A DNA stretch of 36,023 nt. It comes from Planctomycetaceae bacterium. GTDB taxonomy: Bacteria > Planctomycetota > Planctomycetia > Pirellulales > Pirellulaceae. Both the position numbers and the translations under genes were made by a program. Of the stretch, positions 1 through 6,450 are shown piece after piece. The notes under the pieces were generated by a model, which did not search any database, was not told the origin of the DNA, and saw only the letters and a list, made by a program, of their open reading frames with translations. The first letter of the stretch is position 1; every line of letters begins with the position of its first letter. The stretch is from the NCBI GenBank assembly GCA_005798335.1, contig SYJV01000203.1, forward strand, positions 1 to 36,023, given 5' to 3'.

Positions 1-269
1 GCAAGTGGTCAAAGCCACAGCGAGTGGTAAACGCTCCTCACGAACGACAAGACGATATTCTTCCGCCTCTAGCGAAAGCTAGCAATCACAGGTAACATCG
101 ACCTGTAAATTGCCCGTAATTTCAAGATACGAGCGAGTGAGAGCCTGGATTGACATACACCTGGATTGACGCACTCGCTTGCGCTTCGGGCTTGTATTGG
201 TAAATTTCCTTCTGCCGCTCGCCTTAGGACCATCATTCAACAACTTAATGGCTAATGGAATTGGGTACC
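1..269. other. Left-edge non-coding region with several short repeats
   Basis: I see no convincing gene here. It contains a 5-bp stem closed by a GAAA loop (69-82), a 6-bp inverted repeat ACAGGT/ACCTGT (88-93 and 101-106), an 11-bp direct repeat CCTGGATTGAC (144-154 and 160-170) and a 26-nt copy of the core of the palindromic element found at 30954-31031. The density of small repeats suggests an intergenic stretch that has collected repeat elements. A short open stretch on the minus strand runs off the left edge but has no start codon and is interrupted by TAG at 79-81. Confidence 0.6.
172..197. repeat. Solo copy of palindromic-element core
   Basis: These 26 nt are identical to 31006-31031, the right half of the core of the palindromic element at 30931-31054. 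The flanking bases differ on both sides, so the shared unit ends at CTTGTAT. A weak partner GCGAGTG at 133-139 could pair with CACTCGC at 172-178, hinting at a decayed left arm. The outer GGACAGCGCCAC terminus is absent here. Confidence 0.7.
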
Positions 270-1634
270 ATGCTCACCAAGCAATCAAAGTTCATTATTC
301 GAGCTACGTTCATCAAACAAGCGATTGTTTTGTTTCTGCTGACAACAAGTTACGCGCAACCGTCATTTTGTCAGGATCGCAAGACTAAGGTGCTGAACGA
401 TCGTTCGCGTACACTGCAAGATGGATTCTGGATCTACAACAATGTTGCCAAAGGTGTGGAACAAGCGCAGCGCACTGGCAAACCGCTGCTAGTGATCTTT
501 CGTTGCATTCCGTGCGAAGCCTGCGCGCAGCTCGACGAACAAGTTGTCGACAATAACCCCGATGTGCGCAAGCACTTAAGTAACTTCGTTTGCGTCCGAG
601 TGGTGCATACCAACGGTATGGATTTAGCGAAATTTCAATTTGACTACGATCAATCTTGGGCTGCATTTTTTCTGAATGCTGACGGCACGATTTATGGGCG
701 CTATGGCACTCGTTCGCATCAACATGATTCTGCCGAAGATGTCTCGCTGGAGGGTTTTCTCGATACTCTCGGCGAAGTACTCAAACTGCATGCAAACTAT
801 CCTGCCAACAAGACTCAACTGGTCGCCAAAATGGGTCCGAAGCCGGAAGTTGCTCGACCTGAGGATTTCCCAGAGCTGAAAATCAAATACTCAACGGAAT
901 TGGATTATCAGGGAAAGGTCGTGGAAAGTTGCATTCATTGCCATCAAGTCGGTGAAGCTGTGCGCGAATGGCATCGGGATGCTGGTAAGCCGATTCCCGC
1001 GGAAGTCATGTATCCGTATCCACATCCGAAAATTCTAGGGTTGGTGATGGACGCTGCCCGCGCCGCAACGCTCAAGAGAGTTTTGTCGCCATCGAGTGCG
1101 GAGATTTCTGGTTTCAAATCGAATGACAGGCTCCTGTCGCTGGATGGACAGTCCATTATTTCCGTTGCAGATATTCAGTGGGTTCTGCATCGTTGTGGTA
1201 CCAAAACGAATATTGCCGCAACCGTTCAGCGCGATGGTAAATCCGTCGAGTTGACGTTGAAGTTACCGAATGGCTGGCGAGAAAGTGGCGATATTGGCTG
1301 GCGAGCTACCAGTTGGGGACTGCGCCGCATGGTTACCGGCGGACTGCTGCTGGAATCGATCACGCGCGACGAACTCCGGCAGCTTGGATTGGACAGTACG
1401 GCCGTTGGCTTGCGAGTTAAACACGTCGGTCAATTCGGACCCCATGCCACGGCCAAACGTGCAGGTTTTAGAGTTGGCGATGTGCTAATATCGGTCGATG
1501 GAATCAACAAACCTATGACCGAAAGCCAGTTGTTCGCACAGTTGTTTACATCAAAGCGCGTAGGCGACACCGTGACGTTCGTAGTTGCTCGCGAAGACAA
1601 ACATTTGACTCTTGAGTTACCCATTCAGGAATGA
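270..1634 (+). CDS. Secreted thioredoxin-like / CxxCH / double PDZ protein
   Basis: This protein has 454 residues from ATG 270, which is preceded by GGAA; an in-frame ATG at 255 has no such site. Residues about 15-34 are hydrophobic and form a signal peptide. A thioredoxin-fold segment follows, with the cysteine-rich redox motif CIPCEAC (Cys79, 82, 85). A CIHCH motif (221-225) matches a c-type haem site. Two PDZ domains lie at about 270-330 and 375-454. This matches the planctomycete Trx7/PDZ family, in which some members carry selenocysteine in the redox motif; this copy encodes only cysteine. The likely role is an exported redox or haem protein that binds peptides through its PDZ domains; the substrate is unknown. 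It is followed by tsaD in the opposite orientation. Confidence 0.8.
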   Translation: MLTKQSKFIIRATFIKQAIVLFLLTTSYAQPSFCQDRKTKVLNDRSRTLQDGFWIYNNVAKGVEQAQRTGKPLLVIFRCIPCEACAQLDEQVVDNNPDVRKHLSNFVCVRVVHTNGMDLAKFQFDYDQSWAAFFLNADGTIYGRYGTRSHQHDSAEDVSLEGFLDTLGEVLKLHANYPANKTQLVAKMGPKPEVARPEDFPELKIKYSTELDYQGKVVESCIHCHQVGEAVREWHRDAGKPIPAEVMYPYPHPKILGLVMDAARAATLKRVLSPSSAEISGFKSNDRLLSLDGQSIISVADIQWVLHRCGTKTNIAATVQRDGKSVELTLKLPNGWRESGDIGWRATSWGLRRMVTGGLLLESITRDELRQLGLDSTAVGLRVKHVGQFGPHATAKRAGFRVGDVLISVDGINKPMTESQLFAQLFTSKRVGDTVTFVVAREDKHLTLELPIQE

Positions 1635-1691
1635 GGACCAACGTTTGCATCAATCGAAAAATAACTGCCCATTTGATTTGTAGCCCTGCAC

Positions 1692-1712
1692 TCCGTCGCG
1701 GTGGTCGACGGA
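1692..1712. terminator. Hairpin in the convergent gap after the Trx/PDZ gene
   Basis: A perfect 7-bp inverted repeat, TCCGTCG (1692-1698) and CGACGGA (1706-1712), encloses a 7-nt loop and is followed by AAAAG. It lies between two convergent genes, so it could help end transcription. The tract after it is A-rich on the plus strand and gives no U-run for the upstream gene, so a terminator role is uncertain. The rest of 1635-1928 shows nothing I can name. Confidence 0.3.
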
Positions 1713-1928
1713 AAAAGAGTATTCATCCCGGTGCGATTATTAGCTATTAGCCGGTCGCCGCACTCGGAGCACAACCGGATTATGGTCGGCAACATCGGGT
1801 TATGCTGAAGGAATTGCAGCAGACGATTTGCCGATGGAAGAACGAATGATCAAAGCCTACGTTGGTCCATGAATGAAGCCGCGCAGTTCGATCGCGTTGG
1901 GTGAGATTTGATTGGGGCCGCTGTGAAG

Positions 1929-2957
1929 TTACTTGCCTCGCATCAATCCAGGTTGGATGTCGATTTCGAGCGGCGAGAATTCTTGCAGGTGATATTTTTC
2001 CCAAGCGAGCGCGCCCATTACTGCGTTGTCGGTGCATAGTTCCGGTGGCGCAAGCACCAGTTCGCAGCCAATTTTTTGGCTCATCGATTCCAAACGGGAA
2101 CGCAGCGCAAGGTTAGCGCAAACGCCACCTCCAACACACAAGCGCGATAGGTTAGTGGCCGCAACAGCTTGCTCAGCTTTACCCGCGATACAATCAATCA
2201 CGGCTTGCTGAAAACTGGCTGCTACGTCTGCTCGATTCTGGGCAGATATGTTGAGACTTGTGAAATCTTGTTTGCCGGTACCAAATAAATGATAACGAAC
2301 TGCGGTCTTTAACCCAGAGAAACTTAGGTTTAGGGAATTTCGCTCGGCTAACAAGGGGCGTGGAAATGAATGGGCTCGCGGATTCCCCGAAGCAGCGAGC
2401 TGGCTGAGATTGGGGCCACCCGGGAACGGCAAGCCCAACATAACGGCGACTTTGTCAAACGCTTCACCAACCGCATCGTCGATCGTACCTCCTAGGTATC
2501 GCCATGAGCAGGGGGAATCACAGTGGTACAAGTTTGTATGACCTCCACTGACTACAAATCCTACGCACGGAAAAATCGAGCAACTCCTTCCAATTTGACA
2601 GGCATATATGTGGGCTTGAACGTGGTTGATCGAGATTAGAGGTTTGCCCCAAGCAATGCACAGTGCTTTGGCGGCGCTCAACCCAACCAAGAGTGAGCCG
2701 GGCAATCCAGGTTCAGTCGCAACGGCAACTGCGGCGATGTCGTTGAATGGGTCTATTCTCGATTCTTCGAGGACATTGCGAACCATCGGCACGATTCGTT
2801 CTAAATGCGCCCGAGCCGCCAATTCAGGAACTACCCCATTATAGCGATCGTGAATCGGTTGCTGGCTGGCAATTCTGGACGCCAAAACCGAGCGATTGGC
2901 CGCTATTACTGCGGCTGCAGTTTCATCGCAGGTTGATTCGATTGCCAGCATAAACAT
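1929..2957 (-). CDS. tsaD: tRNA N6-adenosine threonylcarbamoyltransferase TsaD
   Basis: TsaD (Kae1/Gcp family) transfers the threonylcarbamoyl group to A37 of ANN-decoding tRNAs, working with TsaB and TsaE in the cytoplasm. The 342-residue length is typical. Visible family landmarks are the N-terminal AIESTCDET (5-13), the metal-binding pair in NHVQAH (His112, His116), SGGHTNL, the GGTIDDAVGEAFDK loop, GGGVCAN, and the C-terminal CTDNAVM motif with the third metal ligand Asp. ATG at 2957 has no clear ribosome site; a second ATG two codons later (2951) is possible. The gene diverges from dnaA across a 450-bp gap, and tsaE lies on the other side of dnaA. TsaB and TsaC are not in the window. Confidence 0.96.
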   Translation of the reverse strand: MFMLAIESTCDETAAAVIAANRSVLASRIASQQPIHDRYNGVVPELAARAHLERIVPMVRNVLEESRIDPFNDIAAVAVATEPGLPGSLLVGLSAAKALCIAWGKPLISINHVQAHIYACQIGRSCSIFPCVGFVVSGGHTNLYHCDSPCSWRYLGGTIDDAVGEAFDKVAVMLGLPFPGGPNLSQLAASGNPRAHSFPRPLLAERNSLNLSFSGLKTAVRYHLFGTGKQDFTSLNISAQNRADVAASFQQAVIDCIAGKAEQAVAATNLSRLCVGGGVCANLALRSRLESMSQKIGCELVLAPPELCTDNAVMGALAWEKYHLQEFSPLEIDIQPGLMRGK

Positions 2958-3066
2958 TTGAGCATTCTAGCGAATCTCGGACAAAATACGCAAGTCGTTA
3001 TCACTGCGATACTTGTGCTCACTGACCTGCATGGCGAAAAGGCTGCGGGCCGTAATTCTGAACAAA

Positions 3067-3094
3067 TTTTCCACGGGTATCGGTATGTGGACAA
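3067..3094. promoter_or_regulatory. Two DnaA-box-like 9-mers
   Basis: TGTGGACAA at 3086-3094 is the reverse complement of TTGTCCACA, a recognised DnaA-box variant. TTTTCCACG at 3067-3075 is one or two changes from the same family. They sit between tsaD and the dnaA promoter, a natural place for dnaA autoregulation. Only two sites are visible, and another TTGTCCACA occurs at 28301-28309, so chance cannot be excluded. Confidence 0.4.
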
Positions 3095-3204
3095 GAAGTT
3101 ATCAATTGTTGGCCTCTTTTTACAAAAAAGGCTCACGTCCAAGCCACACCTGGGTTTAGACTAGTCCTTCGCGACGGACGAGGAAGGAATTCGTGGGAAG
3201 TTGT

Positions 3205-3232
3205 TTGACATGCTCGCTAGCAATCCTACAAT
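3205..3232 (+). promoter_or_regulatory. Candidate sigma-70 promoter of dnaA
   Basis: A perfect -35 box TTGACA (3205-3210) is followed after 16 nt by the -10 box TACAAT (3227-3232, 5 of 6 to consensus). Transcription would start near 3239, giving a leader of about 170 nt before the dnaA ATG at 3408. That leader contains the two hairpins at 3320-3342 and 3360-3380. Confidence 0.6.
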
Positions 3233-3319
3233 CGGCCACGCCTTTCACAGGCAGCTCGCGATACTGAACATCGACCGACGGATTTGTGGCCCTCTTCTTG
3301 ACCGTCGAGGTTCGGTAGG

Positions 3320-3342
3320 CGAAATGCAGGGTATGCATTTCG
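3320..3342 (+). promoter_or_regulatory. Perfect 9-bp hairpin in dnaA leader
   Basis: CGAAATGCA (3320-3328) and TGCATTTCG (3334-3342) form a perfect 9-bp stem with a 5-nt loop GGGTA. There is no U-run after it, so it is not a standard terminator. It may be an RNA control element or a protein-binding operator in the leader. Confidence 0.5.
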
Positions 3343-3359
3343 TTCGAAACAGGAACCAA

Positions 3360-3380
3360 GCTGTTAATGATTGTAACAGC
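3360..3380 (+). promoter_or_regulatory. Perfect 7-bp hairpin just upstream of dnaA RBS
   Basis: GCTGTTA (3360-3366) and TAACAGC (3374-3380) form a perfect 7-bp stem with a 7-nt loop. The dnaA ribosome site AGGAG (3391-3395) follows ten bases later. The position would suit an effect on translation initiation, or an operator at DNA level. Confidence 0.45.
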
Positions 3381-3407
3381 ATGAATGGATAGGAGTGCGC
3401 GCCGAGC

Positions 3408-4907
3408 ATGGCACACGATGTGAACCAGAGCGACAAGGACTTCGCGGCTCAGTTGCGATTTTCCCTAGTTGATCGGATCAGCCGGGAGCGCGTTGACTTG
3501 TGGATTCCGCCGGATACTCTTTGGGATTGGGAAGATGGCTGTTTGCGAATCCATTTTTCATCGTTGTTTGCATGCAACTTAGCTAGACGCATGCTTTTTC
3601 GAGATCTTGTAGCGGCTCTGAATGAAGTAGTTGGATCGGATGCTCGATTAATTATGGAACAGAGCAAACTACACAAAGTTGTCTCGGATACTGAATCCAG
3701 ACCGCGATTGCTCGAAAAGAGAGTTATCGCGGGGACAATTCCTATCCCAGGTCGATTACCCAGAAGCGAAAGACTGCCACTGGTGGTCGCATTGGAAAAG
3801 AGAAAAAATTCTCCTCCAGTTATTGCCGCGGACAGACCGCAGCCGGTTCCTGAGCCCACTGCGGCAGCGCGACCTACGTATAGTGTTTGGGAGCAGTTTG
3901 TTTCGGGCACATGCAATGAACTGGCGTGGACGGCCGCAAATATTGCGTTACGCGAGCCTGGCAGCATGACGCCGTTGCTGTTTCATGGCCCAAGCGGCGT
4001 AGGAAAGTCGCACTTGGCGGTTGGGTTAGCCCAACAACTCCGTTCTACTCAGCAACTCAAACGCGTATTGCACTTGTCCAGCGAGCAGTTCACTAATGAC
4101 TTTACGGAAGCGATTTTGGGAAAAGGCTTACCTCTTTTCCGACGCAAGTATCGCGACTTGGAAGCATTGATCATAGACGACATTCAGTTCTTGATAGGCA
4201 AGAAGGCAACCATCGGAGAATTGCACCATACGATCGACAATTTGTTGAAGGCGAATCGCCAAGTCGTATTGCTGGCAGACCGATCACTTCCAGAACTGGA
4301 GGGATTAGGAACCGAGTTGGTCGCTCGCATTCGCGGTGGACTAGTTAGTCCTTTGATGCCGTTGGACGAGGAAACTCGATATCAATTGCTGACCAAAGAC
4401 ATCGCAAGAAATAAGGTATCGATTCCCGACGAATTTCTGCGTCAGATTGCTCAGCGTATCAGCGGAGATGGTCGAGCGATCAAGGGCGTTGTGAAGCGAT
4501 TGGTAGCGATGGAGTCGTTACACGGAAAAAATCTGACCTGGGATCAGTGCTGGAATGCGATTTTTGATTTGGTTCAGGCCACTCAGCCCATCGTCCGTCT
4601 AAAAGACATCGAGCGCGTGGTCTGTGACGTTTTTGGTCTCGAAGCGCAAAGTCTGCAGTCGCATTGCAAAACTCGGACGATTTCCCAACCGCGCATGCTA
4701 GCCATGTTTCTGGCTCGCAAGTATACGCCAGCCGCGTACAAAGAGATTGGAGATTTCTTTGGTCATCGTCGGCATAGCACCGTTATCTCCGCTGAGAAAA
4801 CAGTGGAAGGCTGGTTAAAGGAAAACACGGAATTACAGTTTGCTCGAGGTCCGTTGAGCATTCGCGAAGCGATTCGTCACGTCGAAGCGAACTTACACGT
4901 CGGCTGA
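3408..4907 (+). CDS. dnaA: Replication initiator DnaA (divergent, planctomycete type)
   Basis: DnaA binds origin 9-mers and ATP and opens the origin for replication. The 499-residue protein has an N-terminal domain I (about 10-85), a Pro-rich linker (about 100-155), and an AAA+ domain III with Walker A GPSGVGKS (194-201) and Walker B LIIDDIQ (254-260). The box VII arginine-finger region reads ARIRGG (Arg307) and sensor II is around Arg356. Domain IV (about 395-499) carries the DnaA signature GHRRHSTVISAEK (452-464). The second position of that signature and the arginine-finger context deviate from the enterobacterial form. AGGAG lies 12 nt before the ATG, and an upstream in-frame ATG at 3381 hits a stop at once. 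dnaN is not adjacent; the neighbours are t6A genes. A paralogous DnaA-like protein is possible, but all core motifs are present. Confidence 0.9.
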   Translation: MAHDVNQSDKDFAAQLRFSLVDRISRERVDLWIPPDTLWDWEDGCLRIHFSSLFACNLARRMLFRDLVAALNEVVGSDARLIMEQSKLHKVVSDTESRPRLLEKRVIAGTIPIPGRLPRSERLPLVVALEKRKNSPPVIAADRPQPVPEPTAAARPTYSVWEQFVSGTCNELAWTAANIALREPGSMTPLLFHGPSGVGKSHLAVGLAQQLRSTQQLKRVLHLSSEQFTNDFTEAILGKGLPLFRRKYRDLEALIIDDIQFLIGKKATIGELHHTIDNLLKANRQVVLLADRSLPELEGLGTELVARIRGGLVSPLMPLDEETRYQLLTKDIARNKVSIPDEFLRQIAQRISGDGRAIKGVVKRLVAMESLHGKNLTWDQCWNAIFDLVQATQPIVRLKDIERVVCDVFGLEAQSLQSHCKTRTISQPRMLAMFLARKYTPAAYKEIGDFFGHRRHSTVISAEKTVEGWLKENTELQFARGPLSIREAIRHVEANLHVG

Positions 4908-4978
4908 ATCCACCAGTCCGTTTACCGTCATACATTTACTGTGTGCAATTGATGTGGCATAACGCCAGTCATCGGTAT

Positions 4979-5003
4979 CTTAAGCCGTGGCACGGAGGCT
5001 AAG
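4979..5003. terminator. Bulged hairpin between convergent dnaA and tsaE
   Basis: CTTAAGCC (4979-4986) pairs with GGCTAAG (4997-5003) with one bulged A, and the inner CCG/CGG can extend the stem. It overlaps the tsaE stop codon, at the end of two convergent genes. There is no U-run, so support for termination is weak. Confidence 0.25.
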
Positions 5004-5484
5004 ATTCCCACCGTCGCCCGATTTCCGAAACTGTGGCTGAACCATGGACTCCGAAGCCAGTGAGACAAGCGATTCTGGATCCATCTTCGTTCACGGAAAG
5101 GTCCAAACGCAGATAATTGTCCGGCAGATAATTCTGGAATTTGTCTGCCCATTCGATAATCGTTAAACAGTTGGCTGCAAACATCTCATCGATGCCTAGA
5201 TCCCAAGCTTGGTCTAAACTCTCCAACCGGTAAAGATCGATGTGAAATACGACGATGCGACCTACGTAGCGGTGGACTAACACAAAAGTTGGACTGGTCA
5301 CATCATCACATGGAATTCCTAACGCTTCACAAATGAACTTAGTCAGTTGCGTCTTGCCGCTGCCAAGAGTGCCGGTCAGGCCGATGGCGAGCGGCACGGA
5401 AACGCTAGCGGCCACGCATTGTGCCAGCCGTTTGGAATCGGCCAGAGTTGACATCAATAACAAGTTTGACTTTCGATCGCACAT
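4999..5484 (-). CDS. tsaE: tRNA threonylcarbamoyladenosine biosynthesis ATPase TsaE
   Basis: TsaE (YjeE) is the P-loop ATPase that binds and resets the TsaB-TsaD complex in t6A synthesis. The protein has 161 residues from ATG 5484. It shows Walker A GTLGSGKT near residues 38-45, then SPTFVLVHRY, the HIDLYRL motif and the IIEWADKF motif, all typical of the family. The frame is open to a TTG at 5493 that follows the thiL stop codon with no gap. Neither start has a clear ribosome site, so translation is probably coupled to thiL. A further ATG at 5454 is also possible. Together with tsaD it flanks dnaA. Confidence 0.93.
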   Translation of the reverse strand: MCDRKSNLLLMSTLADSKRLAQCVAASVSVPLAIGLTGTLGSGKTQLTKFICEALGIPCDDVTSPTFVLVHRYVGRIVVFHIDLYRLESLDQAWDLGIDEMFAANCLTIIEWADKFQNYLPDNYLRLDLSVNEDGSRIACLTGFGVHGSATVSEIGRRWES

Positions 5485-5493
5485 GTTCGACAA

Positions 5494-6399
5494 CTACTGA
5501 TGTACGTATCCTGTTGCTGGCAGTTGCCGATACTGGCTCCCGTGTCGCGACCAGAGTCCGGTGCGGCTAATGAACTCACCGACGACATGCACGTTTTGCA
5601 TGCCGATTAGCCCGCGTAATTTGTCAATTTCCTTGGCCGGCACGGCAAGTATCAGTTCGAAATCTTCGCCATCGCCGAGCGCGTGAGCGAGCGCCTGGTC
5701 CGACGCACCGGCAGCCATTTTCCAGGCAGCGGGGGTAATTGGAACTTGAGTCAGATCAAGAACCGCACCGCAGCCCGAGGCATCAGCCATGCGTAGTAAG
5801 TCGATGCTCAAGCCATCGCTGATATCCATTGCGCCATGGATCTCGACTCGTGTTCGTATTTTCTCAACCAAATCGAACCGTGGTACAAAGTCGAGGTGCT
5901 TACCCAGTAAACTGCCTCCAAGCGCCCCTGTCACAATCACTGCGTCGCCAATCTTGGCTCCCGATCGGGTCCAGATTACGTCATCGACGACTTTGCCAAC
6001 TGCGGTGACATGCACGACTAACGGACCATCCCAACAATTCGTATCGCCACCGGCAAGCGCCACTTGAAACTTTTCCGATTGTTCGCAGACTCCTTCATAA
6101 ATCTCGGCAGCAAGAGTTTGCGCGTCGTTCCGAGGAAGACACAGCGACAGAAAGATGGCGAGCGGCTGCGCGCCCATGGCCGCGAGGTCGCTGAGGTTGA
6201 CCGAAACAGCCTTTCGGCCGACACGCCTTGGCCCTGCCTCCTGTAAACGAAAATGGACCCCGTCCATGATGCTGTCGGTCGTTACGACGATGTCGCTGGC
6301 ATTAGTTGCAATGATTGCCGCATCGTCTCCAATTCCGAGTTTGACTTGCGGCAACCGTCTGGCGCGCATCTTCGCCCAGGCGACAAAGGACTGTTCCAT
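5494..6399 (-). CDS. thiL: Thiamine-monophosphate kinase
   Basis: ThiL phosphorylates thiamine monophosphate to thiamine pyrophosphate with ATP and Mg2+, the last step of the pathway. The 301-residue protein has the AIR-synthase-like fold signatures: GIGDDAA (22-28), TDSIMDGVHF (41-50), KAVSVNLSDLAAMGA (63-77), AGGDT (116-120), TGALGGS, AMDISDGLS and GDGEDFEL. The acidic metal ligands in these motifs are intact. The N-terminal segment resembles other ThiL starts, which supports ATG 6399; AGGA lies about 12-15 nt upstream. It sits 51 nt after the giant 2243-residue gene and directly abuts tsaE, so it is probably cotranscribed with tsaE. Confidence 0.94.
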   Translation of the reverse strand: MEQSFVAWAKMRARRLPQVKLGIGDDAAIIATNASDIVVTTDSIMDGVHFRLQEAGPRRVGRKAVSVNLSDLAAMGAQPLAIFLSLCLPRNDAQTLAAEIYEGVCEQSEKFQVALAGGDTNCWDGPLVVHVTAVGKVVDDVIWTRSGAKIGDAVIVTGALGGSLLGKHLDFVPRFDLVEKIRTRVEIHGAMDISDGLSIDLLRMADASGCGAVLDLTQVPITPAAWKMAAGASDQALAHALGDGEDFELILAVPAKEIDKLRGLIGMQNVHVVGEFISRTGLWSRHGSQYRQLPATGYVHQ

Positions 6400-6450
6400 A
6401 ATCGAGAATTCATCCTAAAACAGTTCAGTGCAGATGATTCGCATTAGCAT

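Larger units (their letters stand above)
2958..3407. promoter_or_regulatory. Divergent tsaD-dnaA regulatory gap
   Basis: This 450-bp region has no credible gene. It holds two DnaA-box-like 9-mers, a strong candidate dnaA promoter, and two perfect hairpins in the dnaA leader; each is listed separately. A bulged hairpin pairs GCCTCTTTTT with AAAAAAGGC around 3112-3133. An inverted repeat TCCTTC/GAAGGA also lies near 3166-3188. It could serve as a DnaA-controlled regulatory region; there are too few boxes to call it an origin. Confidence 0.55.

Noticed and set aside
1-156. Possible minus-strand gene running off the left edge
   Set aside because: The frame is coding-like for 26 codons, but it is interrupted by TAG at 79-81, has no start codon after it, and the length is within chance.
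1635-1928. tRNA or small RNA gene in the gap after the Trx/PDZ gene
   Set aside because: No T-loop GTTCRA with matching acceptor stem was found; only one short hairpin.
2958-3407. Full chromosomal replication origin next to dnaA
   Set aside because: Only two box-like 9-mers, no clear AT-rich unwinding region and no dnaN neighbour; kept as a regulatory gap only.
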